DNA of 45,936 nucleotides, from contig SYIM01000043.1 in NCBI GenBank assembly GCA_005798775.1, positions 1 through 45,936 on the forward strand, written 5' to 3'. Made by a program: the position numbers and the translations under genes. Shown here in pieces: positions 8,166 through 15,865 of the stretch. Numbering within the stretch: position 1 is the stretch's first letter; each line of letters begins with the position of its first letter. A model generated the notes under the pieces. It did no database searches, had not been told where the DNA came from, and saw nothing but the letters and a program-made list of their open reading frames with translations. Origin of the DNA: Burkholderiales bacterium. Lineage in GTDB: Bacteria > Pseudomonadota > Gammaproteobacteria > Burkholderiales > Burkholderiaceae_E.

Positions 8166-8816
8166 TCAGAGCTCGCGGGTCTCGAACGTGCCGGGAAGAA
8201 TCAGTTCGATCATCTCGCAGTCGTCGGAATAATCAAGCACCGTGTGCGGGATCGAATTGGGCTGGATCCAGCAGGCGCCTGCCTCGAACCGCTCACGACG
8301 GCCGTTGTATTCGCCTTCCATCCAGCCTTTGAGCATGTACAGGAACTGGAACTGGACGCCATGAAGATGACGAATCGACACCACCGCCGGATCGCAGGGG
8401 CCGTGCAGTCGAATCACATGCGCCTGGACTACGCCACCAGTTGCCTTGCTGATCCCAAGATCGCGGTAAGAGGCATAGGAGCGAAGGCCTTTCCGAAACT
8501 GCTGACCCTTGTCACTCGCGTGTGCAGCCATGAATTTTTGCGGCTTCCAGCGGGTGACCGCCGGTACCTTCAGGGTAGGTAGCGCAGCTGGTTTTTTGCT
8601 GGAGGATTTTGATTTGTCGGCGCGCTTCGCAGCGGGCAGCTTGGCTACAGACTGAGCGGCTGCCCGGCTCTTCGCTGCGGGTTTCCTGGCAGCGGGCTTT
8701 TTGGCAGCGGATTTCTTGGCAGCTGGTTTCTTGGCAACGGGTTGCTTGGCGGCGGGCTGCTTGGCGGCGGGCTTCTTCGCAATCGCCTTGCGGGCGGCCT
8801 GGGCTACAGTGGCCAT
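8166..8816 (-). CDS. Cupin-domain protein with N-terminal histone-H1-like Lys/Ala/Pro tail
   Basis: The 216-residue protein has two parts. Residues 1-90 are a low-complexity basic tail: eight near-perfect five-residue units of the type KKPAA (14-53) followed by more Lys/Ala/Ser-rich sequence. Residues about 95-216 form a single cupin with metal-binding candidates in RHLHG, the usual cupin glutamate replaced by Gln, and a later histidine in NSIPHTV. The tail resembles AlgP and bacterial H1-like proteins, which bind DNA. The cupin resembles small-molecule sensing or isomerising domains. It is the last gene of the eight-gene TRAP operon. Function is unknown; another cupin in the same operon carries a basic tail at its other end. 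Confidence 0.88.
   Translation of the reverse strand: MATVAQAARKAIAKKPAAKQPAAKQPVAKKPAAKKSAAKKPAARKPAAKSRAAAQSVAKLPAAKRADKSKSSSKKPAALPTLKVPAVTRWKPQKFMAAHASDKGQQFRKGLRSYASYRDLGISKATGGVVQAHVIRLHGPCDPAVVSIRHLHGVQFQFLYMLKGWMEGEYNGRRERFEAGACWIQPNSIPHTVLDYSDDCEMIELILPGTFETREL
8658..8777 (-). repeat. 15-bp imperfect tandem repeat encoding KKPAA pentapeptides
   Basis: Eight 15-base units code for residues 14-53 of the tailed cupin. Unit sequences vary at the second residue (K, Q or S) and in codons, so this is an old, diverged protein-level repeat rather than a fresh slippage tract. Confidence 0.85.
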
Positions 8817-8837
8817 GTGAGGATCTCCGGGAAAACG

Positions 8838-9560
8838 TCAGACAGAGCCCAGCGGCCTCAGTTCGATAAGATCGGGACAGAGGTTGGGCGTGGATTCAAA
8901 CGCATAGACCACCGCGCTCGCCACCTCATCCGGGGTGAGCGGTGAAAAGCGGCGCGCCTGCATGGCGGCAACGACTGCAGGGTGGTCGCTTCCCTCGCGG
9001 ATGTTGGTGTCGACCATACCGGGTGCCACCTCAGTAACCTTGATGCCAAAACCCTGCAATTCGAGCCGGAACGAGCGTGCAAATGCAGAGAGCGCGTGTT
9101 TGGTGGCGCAGTAACCCGAGGCCAGCCGGTAAACCTCGCGCGCGGCGATGGAGGTCATGAACACGATGTGGCCCGACTGCCTGGCCACCATGTGCCGGGC
9201 AACGCGGCGCGTGAGTTGTACCGCCGCCATGACGTTAGTCTGGAACATCCAGGCGATGTCATCGTCGGACAGATCCATGAGTGGGGCATAACGCAACACC
9301 CCTGCGTTATTGATGAACACGTCGCAGCGGGCGAAATGGCCATCGGCTCGGTCGAGGTAGGCCTTATCGTTCAGGTCGCCTGGAAGAATTTCGATCGAAC
9401 CCGCTGGCGCTTCGTTAGCGAGCGACTGTAGCGCCTCCACACGCCGTCCCATCGCAATCACGGTGTCACCGCGTCGCGCAAGCATCACTGCGCAGGCCCG
9501 GCCGATTCCAGCCGAGGCGCCTGAGACCAGAACGGTTCTTTTCTGCGATGAAGCGGACAT
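8838..9560 (-). CDS. Short-chain dehydrogenase/reductase
   Basis: The 240-residue classical SDR has the cofactor motif GASAGIG (14-20), the structural NNAG (84-87) and the catalytic set Ser137, Tyr150 and Lys154 (YCATK). Arg39-Arg40 after the second strand suggests NADP(H) preference, an inference. Two ATGs are close together; the one at 9560 has an AAGGA site at proper spacing, while for the one at 9566 the same site would be too near, so 9560 is preferred. It is the seventh gene of the TRAP operon, between the hydroxynitrile-lyase-like cupin and the N-tailed cupin. It probably oxidises a secondary alcohol or reduces a ketone of the imported substrate. Confidence 0.9.
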   Translation of the reverse strand: MSASSQKRTVLVSGASAGIGRACAVMLARRGDTVIAMGRRVEALQSLANEAPAGSIEILPGDLNDKAYLDRADGHFARCDVFINNAGVLRYAPLMDLSDDDIAWMFQTNVMAAVQLTRRVARHMVARQSGHIVFMTSIAAREVYRLASGYCATKHALSAFARSFRLELQGFGIKVTEVAPGMVDTNIREGSDHPAVVAAMQARRFSPLTPDEVASAVVYAFESTPNLCPDLIELRPLGSV

Positions 9561-9577
9561 GGGCATTCCTTTCCGGG

Positions 9578-9961
9578 TCAGCCTTTCACATACTGGGCAT
9601 CGGTTACCGGCTCTTTCCAGTCGGTTTTACCGATCGAAATGGCCAGGTGCATCATGAAACTGTTCGTATCAGCGCCATGCCAGTGGCGCTCGCCCGGTCC
9701 GATCCAGACGACATCGCCGGTCCGGATACGCTGGGGTTCGTGGCCATCCTCGCAGACCCAGCCGCTTCCGCCCACCACATGCAGAACCTGTCCCACTTCG
9801 TGCTGGTGCCAGTGTGTACGCGCGCCCGGCGAGAAAAACACGTTGTTGATCTGGACGCCCTGGGTGAAGGGCATGACCGGGTCTCCCCACACACCGCCGG
9901 TGAAGGTACCGCCACGCATTTCCGAATTGGCGCCTTCCTGGCGCGCATACATCACTTTCAT
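9578..9961 (-). CDS. Mn-type cupin, (R)-mandelonitrile (hydroxynitrile) lyase-like
   Basis: The 127-residue single-domain cupin closely matches the bacterial cupin hydroxynitrile lyase group (GtHNL type). The metal site is predicted as His52, His54, Gln58 and His93, and His105 matches the catalytic histidine I recall for that enzyme (His106 in Granulicella). The segments PGARTHWHQHEVGQ and GDVVWIGPGERHWHGA are diagnostic. The physiological role of this family is not settled; cyanohydrin cleavage is a known in vitro activity and carboxymuconolactone-decarboxylase-like roles have been proposed. A strong AGGAG site lies 8 bases before the ATG. It is the sixth gene of the TRAP operon. Confidence 0.88.
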   Translation of the reverse strand: MKVMYARQEGANSEMRGGTFTGGVWGDPVMPFTQGVQINNVFFSPGARTHWHQHEVGQVLHVVGGSGWVCEDGHEPQRIRTGDVVWIGPGERHWHGADTNSFMMHLAISIGKTDWKEPVTDAQYVKG

Positions 9962-9993
9962 TGAGATCTCCTGAAAAACATCAAAAACAAAGG

Positions 9994-10884
9994 TCAGCCG
10001 TTCACCCGGACACCGCCACTGACGTCGCCGATCGCATCAACCACCCGATTACTGATCTGGTCACCGTAGCCCAGCGCCGTTCCAAGGCCAAAGCTTGCCA
10101 GCGGACCCGCTGCGTTGAGCGAAGCGATACCGAGCTCACTCGCCATTTCAGCGTAGAGCACGATGTCTTTGGTCATGAGCTTGCCGGTGAGCCCGCCTTC
10201 CAGATAGTTGCCCCGAATGATATGGGGAAAGCGGTTGAGGCTCGCAAAGTTCACCCCACTACTGCTGTTGATCACGTCGAGAAGCTGCTGAAGATCCAAT
10301 CCGGCCTTGCGGCCGGCGACCATGACCTCGGCTGTCGTAGCGAGCGTGACGGCATTCAGGAAATTATTGAGTAGTTTGGTGGCATGGCCATTACCGGTTG
10401 CGCCCATATGAACCACCTTGGCAGCAAAGTGCCGGAACACCGGATCAAGCGTGCGGTCCACCCCCGCGGGGCCGCCGATCATGAGCGTGAGCGTACCCTT
10501 GTCGGCAGCCGCGGCGCCACCCGAAATGCCTGCGTCGACCAACACCGCGCTGCGCTCTGCAAAGAGGGCTGCAAGCCGACGCGTGGAACGCGGCGCCGCC
10601 GTGGACAGATCAACGATGGTCTGCCCCGCTCGGCAATGCGCGAGAAGGCCAGCATCACCCTCGACCACCTCTTCCACGGCATGGCTATCAGGCAGCGACA
10701 GCAGGATCAGGTCACAGGCCTCGGCGATCTGTGCGATGGACGAAGAAGGCGTTGCGCCGAACTGCTCCGCCTGCCCGGCGCGTACATCAAAACCGCGCAC
10801 ACTCAGCCCACCGGCTACCAGTCGGCGCGTCATGCGCCCACCCATATTGCCCAGGCCTATGAATCCGATCTGCTGCATGCTCAT
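9994..10884 (-). CDS. NAD(P)-dependent beta-hydroxyacid dehydrogenase (HIBADH family), second copy
   Basis: The 296-residue enzyme is a paralogue of the gene at 7250. It has GLGNMG within residues 10-15, the substrate-loop DAGISGG at 118-124 and catalytic Lys170 in ATKLLNN. The family oxidises or reduces beta-hydroxyacids such as 3-hydroxyisobutyrate, tartronate semialdehyde or sulfolactaldehyde-type compounds. The ATG at 10884 directly follows the TGA of the upstream tailed cupin; a second ATG two codons on (10878) is also possible. It belongs to the TRAP operon, so it probably acts on the imported acid or a product of it. Confidence 0.92.
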   Translation of the reverse strand: MSMQQIGFIGLGNMGGRMTRRLVAGGLSVRGFDVRAGQAEQFGATPSSSIAQIAEACDLILLSLPDSHAVEEVVEGDAGLLAHCRAGQTIVDLSTAAPRSTRRLAALFAERSAVLVDAGISGGAAAADKGTLTLMIGGPAGVDRTLDPVFRHFAAKVVHMGATGNGHATKLLNNFLNAVTLATTAEVMVAGRKAGLDLQQLLDVINSSSGVNFASLNRFPHIIRGNYLEGGLTGKLMTKDIVLYAEMASELGIASLNAAGPLASFGLGTALGYGDQISNRVVDAIGDVSGGVRVNG

Positions 10885-11598
10885 TCATCGCCCCCGTGCA
10901 GCTTGTCTGGCCACTTTGGTGGTGCGCTTGGCCGGCGCCTTGGTCGCCTTGGTCGCCTTGGTCGCCTTGGTCGCCTTGGTCGCCTTGGTCGCCTTGGTCG
11001 CCTTGGTCGCCTTGACAGCCGCTGTCGTGACCGGCTTGCCCGCCGACTTTTTACTGGCTGCCGATTTGCCGAGGGGCGCCGCGCTCACCAGCACCGCCGC
11101 AATGACACACGGCACATCGCCGCGAACGCTCCAGGAATGGTTGGTGCCGCGCTGGATGAACACATCGCCAGGCTTGAGCAACACCTCACCCTCTTCCACC
11201 ACAGCGTAAATCTCGCCGGAGATCACGATGATGTAGTCGACCGTATTGGTCTTGTGCATCATGGGGTCCGCCGATTGCTTATCCTTAGCGTGTCCCGCAC
11301 CAATCGATTCGAACGCAGCTTTGGCATCCGCGCTGTCGCGCCAGGCCTTATCAGGCGGGAACTCGACAATACGGAGGATAGAACCACCTCGCGGCGGCTC
11401 TAGCCTCACGGCGCGGTCGGCAGCATCGGCATTGCCGTCGTTCCTCGCAAGCGGTCCGGTGGTTTCCCACAAATCGGTCAGTGCGAGGCCTGGCATCGAC
11501 GCCATCTCTTTGACATTAGGCGCCAGACCGTCCTCGATGATCACCGCTCGACCCCGCTTGTTGTGCCCGGTGTAAACCCTGCGTACTCGCCAGACCAT
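10885..11598 (-). CDS. Cupin-domain protein with C-terminal KAT-repeat basic tail
   Basis: The 237-residue protein has a cupin body (about 1-178) and a basic tail (about 179-237). The body has the family hallmarks VYTGHNKRGRAVI, GLALTDLWETTG, a histidine in MHKTNTVDY and another in RGTNHSW, with Asp in the usual cupin glutamate position. The tail contains eight consecutive Lys-Ala-Thr triplets and ends in KRTTKVARQAARGR, resembling histone H1. The cupin body alone matches a widespread family without this tail, so the tail looks added. An AGGAG site precedes the ATG. It is the fourth gene of the TRAP operon and its stop directly abuts the next start. Confidence 0.88.
   Translation of the reverse strand: MVWRVRRVYTGHNKRGRAVIIEDGLAPNVKEMASMPGLALTDLWETTGPLARNDGNADAADRAVRLEPPRGGSILRIVEFPPDKAWRDSADAKAAFESIGAGHAKDKQSADPMMHKTNTVDYIIVISGEIYAVVEEGEVLLKPGDVFIQRGTNHSWSVRGDVPCVIAAVLVSAAPLGKSAASKKSAGKPVTTAAVKATKATKATKATKATKATKATKATKAPAKRTTKVARQAARGR
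10937..11008 (-). repeat. Eight perfect 9-bp tandem repeats (plus-strand unit GCCTTGGTC) encoding Lys-Ala-Thr
   Basis: Eight identical 9-base copies run from 10937 to 11008, followed by a partial copy. Synonymous positions are identical in all copies, which indicates recent expansion by slippage. Each unit is three codons, so copy-number change alters tail length but not reading frame. Confidence 0.95.
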
Positions 11599-11636
11599 GG
11601 TTCTGTCTCCTGATTTAAAGTTAGGAAGGGCCGCCC

Positions 11637-12959
11637 TCAGAGCAGCGCGGTGGCCAGCCCGGGAAACGCGATCACCAGCAGGAGCACCACCAGCATGATC
11701 GCAGCGAAAGGAAATGCACCGGCAAAGATATCGTTCAGCGTGATGGGGCTGGAATTACCGAGTGTTGCCTTGATGACGAACACTGCGATGCCAAACGGCG
11801 GTGTAAGGAGCCCAATCTCAACCGCCAGCAGCGTCACGATTCCGAACCAGATAAGGTCAACATTGAATGAAACCAGCGCGGGTAGCACCAGCGGGATGGT
11901 GATCAGCATGATTGAACTGGAATCGAGAATCGTGCCAAGCAAAAGCACCACCAGAACAAAGATGGTGAGCAGACCGGGAAAGCCCAGCCCGGTACTCACG
12001 GTAAGCGTACGAAGCAGTTCGGTGACGCCCGAGACCGCCAGCATGCGTGAATAAAGCTGCGCTGCGATGATGAGAAAACAGATTGATGCCGTGATCCGGC
12101 CGGTTTCAACCAGCACCTGCCAGAGCGCCGCCCGGCTCAGTTTGCGCTTGACGATGGCCAGCACCAGCGCGCCCGCTGCGCCCACCGCGCCCGCCTCGGT
12201 GGGCGTGAAGAGCCCGGCGTAAAGCCCGCCCAGCACCAGTAGCACCAGCGCGACCACGGGCGTCATGCGTGCACCCATGTCGCCGGGACTCATCAGCGGC
12301 GCCACCGGCCCGGTGTTGGAAGCCATCCCCCCACCCACAAATTCCGGGGTGAATCGCCCCATGAGCAGAATACCGATGGCGTAGGCGATCGCCAGCACGA
12401 TACCCGGGATAATGCCCGCCACGAACAGATCACCCACCGATTTTTCGGTGAGTACGCCATAGAGGATAAGCAGGAGGCTGGGCGGAATCAGCATGCCCAG
12501 TACCGATGATCCAGCCACCACCCCCACTGCAAAGCGCGCAGAGTAGCCGTGTCGTAGCATCTCGGGCACTGCCACCTTGGTGAAGACCGCCGCCGAAGCG
12601 ATACTGATACCAGTGATGGCCGCAAACACCGCATTGGCGGCGACCGTTGCGATGCCCAGCCCGCCGCGCACCCGGCGGAAGATCTGGTTGGCGACTTCAA
12701 ACGAGTCTTTGCCTACGTCGGCGACCGCCACCAGTAACCCCATGAGCACGAAGAGCGGCACCACCCCGAACACATAGTCGGCGATGGCATCCGTTGCAGC
12801 AAGCGCGAGGAGGTTGGCGGCCATGGTTGCATCACCGCGAATCATCCAGACCCCGACAAACGACAGGAGTGACAGCGCGATGCCCACATGCATGCCGGCA
12901 TAGATCAACACCAGCATGATGGCTACCGACACGAGTCCGATCAGCGTTGGCTCGATCAT
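11637..12959 (-). CDS. dctM: TRAP transporter large permease DctM
   Basis: The 440-residue integral membrane protein has about 12 hydrophobic segments, with the family segments LPLF-like VVPLFVLMG, SGSS-region GVVAGSSVLGMLIPPS, and FTPTEAGAVGA. DctM catalyses sodium-driven uptake of solute delivered by DctP. Its ATG overlaps the dctQ stop (ATGA at 12956-12959). The order P-Q-M is the standard TRAP arrangement. The next gene, the C-tailed cupin, starts 38 bases beyond its stop. The SBP (13536) suggests a carboxylate ligand but not which one. Confidence 0.95.
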   Translation of the reverse strand: MIEPTLIGLVSVAIMLVLIYAGMHVGIALSLLSFVGVWMIRGDATMAANLLALAATDAIADYVFGVVPLFVLMGLLVAVADVGKDSFEVANQIFRRVRGGLGIATVAANAVFAAITGISIASAAVFTKVAVPEMLRHGYSARFAVGVVAGSSVLGMLIPPSLLLILYGVLTEKSVGDLFVAGIIPGIVLAIAYAIGILLMGRFTPEFVGGGMASNTGPVAPLMSPGDMGARMTPVVALVLLVLGGLYAGLFTPTEAGAVGAAGALVLAIVKRKLSRAALWQVLVETGRITASICFLIIAAQLYSRMLAVSGVTELLRTLTVSTGLGFPGLLTIFVLVVLLLGTILDSSSIMLITIPLVLPALVSFNVDLIWFGIVTLLAVEIGLLTPPFGIAVFVIKATLGNSSPITLNDIFAGAFPFAAIMLVVLLLVIAFPGLATALL

Positions 12960-13522
12960 TCTCCGGCTCCCCCCGCAGTCGCCGGTTGCACTCGACCCAA
13001 GGAGCTCTGCAGATCATGCCAGGCAAGGAGCAGAAACTGAAGCGCCATGGCACCGCTCCCTATCAGTACGATGACGTAAAGTGGCCCGGTCGGAATCTGA
13101 ATAAGCCCGGCCGAACCATAGAAATCACTCGCCTTGAAGGCCTCGATCATGATCGGCCAGAGCGCGCCGAACAGGATCAGGAACAGGGCCATGCCGGTTA
13201 GATGAAACAGTCCTTGTAGCAGATAGCCGACCGCTGGCCGCTTGTCGAGCAACCGCGCAAGCAGCACGTCGGAGCGTGTAAGCCCACCAGTGCGCAGCGT
13301 CTGCGGTAGTTGCAGGAACACGATGCCTACGATCGAGAACCTCACCATTTCCGGCACGCCGAGCAGCGGCGCATTGAACGCGCCGCGGCCCACAACATCG
13401 ATCAGGATCAGCACCATCAGAAAAAAGATCCATAAGGTGCCGATTGCAGAAAGTAAAGCGATTGTCCTCGCGTGGAGCGGCGCCGGTTCAGCCGCTGCCG
13501 ACGGGCTGAGCCCGGATTTCAT
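12956..13522 (-). CDS. dctQ: TRAP transporter small permease DctQ
   Basis: The 188-residue protein has four hydrophobic segments and the DctQ hallmarks VVGRGAFNAPLLGVPE and a late TGPLY segment. DctQ bridges DctM and the binding protein. The start at 13522 was chosen because a GGGGG-rich ribosome site lies just before it and it falls 13 bases after the dctP stop; longer in-frame starts would lie inside dctP. It overlaps dctM by four bases. Confidence 0.92.
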   Translation of the reverse strand: MKSGLSPSAAAEPAPLHARTIALLSAIGTLWIFFLMVLILIDVVGRGAFNAPLLGVPEMVRFSIVGIVFLQLPQTLRTGGLTRSDVLLARLLDKRPAVGYLLQGLFHLTGMALFLILFGALWPIMIEAFKASDFYGSAGLIQIPTGPLYVIVLIGSGAMALQFLLLAWHDLQSSLGRVQPATAGGAGE

Positions 13523-13535
13523 CCTGCCCCCGTCT

Positions 13536-14597
13536 CTATTCTTTATCGAAATCGCGTGTGAACTTGTAGCCCGTGGCGCGGACCGAATCCATGTAGGCCG
13601 ACAGCACCTTCTTGCCGTTGGGCCCGGCTTGCTTGATCCAGTCACGCGTGGGGTTAGGCATCGCCTTGACCAACCGAATCTGCTCCTCAGTTGATAGCTG
13701 ATTCACCTTGCCACCGCCTTTTTGCCAGGCTGCATACGAGGCCTCGATACGCTCGGTCTGCTCGCGAAGGTAGTTAGCCTTGTAGGCGTTAGCGCCGCGC
13801 CGGAAAGCGGCCTTCACCTCATCCGGCAGCTTGTCCCAGCGATTCTTGTTGATCGCAACCGCACCCGCGTACATAGCACCCATGTTGGTGACCGTGTAAT
13901 AGGGGGCGACCTCAAACAGCTTGGCTGGAACCGCAGAGGTGGCAAACGCAACCACGCTCTCGTAGACGCCGGTCTTGACGTCGTTATAGAAGGTGTTTAG
14001 GTTTCCCTGAACACCCACCGCACCCGTGCCGCGGAACCACGCCAGGTTCGGACCCGCACCACCGATCTTGCGACCTTTTAAATCTTCCAGCCGGCTGATC
14101 GGAAAGCTGCTGGCGATACCGTAGTTGTCAATGGCAAATCCGGCCAGATACACCGTGGTGTACTTGGTCCATTCGGCCGTGAGCTCGGGCAGTCCCTGAA
14201 CATAGTCAATCGCCTGCGTGACGATACTGGCGTCGGGGGGGCCGTAGGGTACGAAGTACGTGACATTGTTGAGTGGCAGCTTGGCCGACTGGAACACCGT
14301 GGCAACGATCCCCATGTCGGACAGTCCTTGCTGCATGGACTCGAGCTCGGACCCGATCTTGGCAAGCGTGCCACCATAGCTCTCATTCCAATCGATTCGG
14401 TATTTGCCAGTTTTTTTGAGCTCGGCATCCACCGTAGCCATCAAGCTTTCCTTGATGTGCTTTACCCAGAGAAAGATGGGGGGATGGCCTGCGGCAACTT
14501 GCAGGCGAATCACCTCCTGCGCCTGGACGCTCCCCAGCGCGGACGCGCAGACGACCCCGGCAACGAAGGACCTCAGCGATGCTGCATTACGTTTCAT
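13536..14597 (-). CDS. dctP: TRAP transporter periplasmic substrate-binding protein DctP
   Basis: The 353-residue receptor begins with a Sec signal peptide: basic MKRN, a hydrophobic core and a likely cleavage after SVQAQ near residue 26. The C-terminal two thirds contain the DctP-family features, including the GRKIGGAGPNLAWFRGTGA region and the INKNRWDKLPDEVKAAF segment. The ATG at 14597 is favoured by an AGGAGA site 8 bases upstream and by the signal peptide; longer forms start in the intergenic region. It is the first gene of the eight-gene operon that ends at 8166. The ligand is unknown. Confidence 0.93.
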   Translation of the reverse strand: MKRNAASLRSFVAGVVCASALGSVQAQEVIRLQVAAGHPPIFLWVKHIKESLMATVDAELKKTGKYRIDWNESYGGTLAKIGSELESMQQGLSDMGIVATVFQSAKLPLNNVTYFVPYGPPDASIVTQAIDYVQGLPELTAEWTKYTTVYLAGFAIDNYGIASSFPISRLEDLKGRKIGGAGPNLAWFRGTGAVGVQGNLNTFYNDVKTGVYESVVAFATSAVPAKLFEVAPYYTVTNMGAMYAGAVAINKNRWDKLPDEVKAAFRRGANAYKANYLREQTERIEASYAAWQKGGGKVNQLSTEEQIRLVKAMPNPTRDWIKQAGPNGKKVLSAYMDSVRATGYKFTRDFDKE

Positions 14598-14717
14598 ACG
14601 ATTTCTCCTAGTCACACGGACCGCGGGATTAGCAGGCTCTCCAAATCGAATCATCACCCCGCCGCGCTTTCGCTGCAACCAGCCAAGTTTCACTGCGATT
14701 TCGGAACCCCACCACGC

Positions 14718-14746
14718 TTGACAGTCGTACGTCCGCGGCTCTTAAT
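14718..14746 (+). promoter_or_regulatory. Candidate sigma70 promoter for the 14834-18654 operon
   Basis: A perfect TTGACA (14718-14723) is separated by exactly 17 bases from CTTAAT (14741-14746, four of six matches). Transcription would begin near 14753, leaving an 80-base leader before the ATG at 14834. A short inverted repeat (GTCCG at 14731, CGGAC at 14751) spans the -10 box and could be an operator. Confidence 0.55.
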
Positions 14747-14833
14747 CAGACGGACGCCGCGAGGGTCGCGCGCAATCAAGAAACCTCCTGCCCTACACCA
14801 CCTGAAGGGCCAGGAAAAAAATCGGGGGACCGC

Positions 14834-15832
14834 ATGAAACTAGTGACCTTCCAACAAGGCAAAAGAAGGCCCCGCGCTGGGGTTCTTGTTGACGGAGACC
14901 GAAAGGTCCTGGACCTACAGGCCGCGCATCGCCTGCGGTATGGCAAGTCCTCATCCAGGCTTTCGAGCGTACTGGCTATGGCGCAATCGGGTGATGATGC
15001 GCTGGATCTCGCTCGGTCTCTCATCCGCGGCCGCACCCGCCACAAGGCGGCGCTGATTGCCCGAGATGATGTACGGCTGCTGGCTCCCATTCCGCAGCCC
15101 CCGCAGATGCGCGATTTCCTCTGCTTCGAAAAGCATCTCCTGCAAGCGTTCTCCACCGCCCGCAAGGTCCGTGCTGCAGGTGCGTCTGACCCCGCTGCAG
15201 CCATCCGTGACATGGAGGCCAAGGGTATTCTTGCAATACCGCAGGCTTGGTACGAGCGTCCCATGTTCTATCACCCCAACCGGCTCAACGTGGTCGGTCA
15301 CGACACCGACATCGAGTGGCCGTCCTTCTCAACCCTGCTCGATTTCGAGCTCGAGTTCGGATGCTTCATCGGCAAGCCCGGCCGCGATATCAGCCAGGCC
15401 AATGCGCGCCAGCACATCTTTGGCTACACCATCTTCAACGACGTGTCCGCGCGCGACGAGCAAATGAGGGAAATGCCTGGTCAGCTGGGCCCGGGCAAAG
15501 GGAAGGATTTCGATACCGGCAATGTGCTTGGCCCCTGCCTGGTCACCGCCGACGAAATCACCAATCCGTATCGACTCGCGATGGAGGTACGTGTCAATGG
15601 CGAGCGTTGGGGAGGCGGCAACAGCAGTGAAATGCACTGGAAATTTGAAGACTGCATTGCACATGTCTCACGTTCGGAAACGCTGGTGTCGGGCGAGTTT
15701 TTCGGCTCGGGTACCGTCGGGTCTGGTTGCGGACTCGAACAGATGCGGTTTCTCAAACCCGGCGACGTGGTCGAACTTGAGGTTGAAGGAATCGGAATTC
15801 TGCGCAATCGGTTCGTCAGGCTTGAGGCCTGA
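14834..15832 (+). CDS. Fumarylacetoacetate hydrolase (FAH) family protein
   Basis: The 332-residue enzyme has the FAH catalytic core: metal ligands Glu172 and Glu174 in DFELEFG, an Asp in FNDVSARD (Asp203), and the conserved KGKDFDTGNVLGP loop. The family hydrolyses C-C bonds of beta-diketo acids, decarboxylates oxo acids or acts on 2-keto-3-deoxy sugar acids. The ATG follows a GGGGGA site. It leads a plus-strand operon with a lactonase, a TctC binding protein and a DABB-like protein, fitting a route from lactone through keto acid to central metabolism. The exact reaction cannot be assigned. Confidence 0.92.
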   Translation: MKLVTFQQGKRRPRAGVLVDGDRKVLDLQAAHRLRYGKSSSRLSSVLAMAQSGDDALDLARSLIRGRTRHKAALIARDDVRLLAPIPQPPQMRDFLCFEKHLLQAFSTARKVRAAGASDPAAAIRDMEAKGILAIPQAWYERPMFYHPNRLNVVGHDTDIEWPSFSTLLDFELEFGCFIGKPGRDISQANARQHIFGYTIFNDVSARDEQMREMPGQLGPGKGKDFDTGNVLGPCLVTADEITNPYRLAMEVRVNGERWGGGNSSEMHWKFEDCIAHVSRSETLVSGEFFGSGTVGSGCGLEQMRFLKPGDVVELEVEGIGILRNRFVRLEA

Positions 15833-15865
15833 CATGTCACATGCTTTCTTGGCGGTGAACCTCAA

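Noticed and set aside
10937-11017. Tandem repeats considered as a CRISPR or regulatory repeat array
   Set aside because: Units are 9 bases, contiguous and without spacers, and they encode part of a cupin tail.
10384-11403. A 339-codon plus-strand open frame with a Leu-Gly-Arg repeat
   Set aside because: The repeat is the complement of the KAT tail repeats; it is a shadow of the cupin and dehydrogenase genes on the minus strand.
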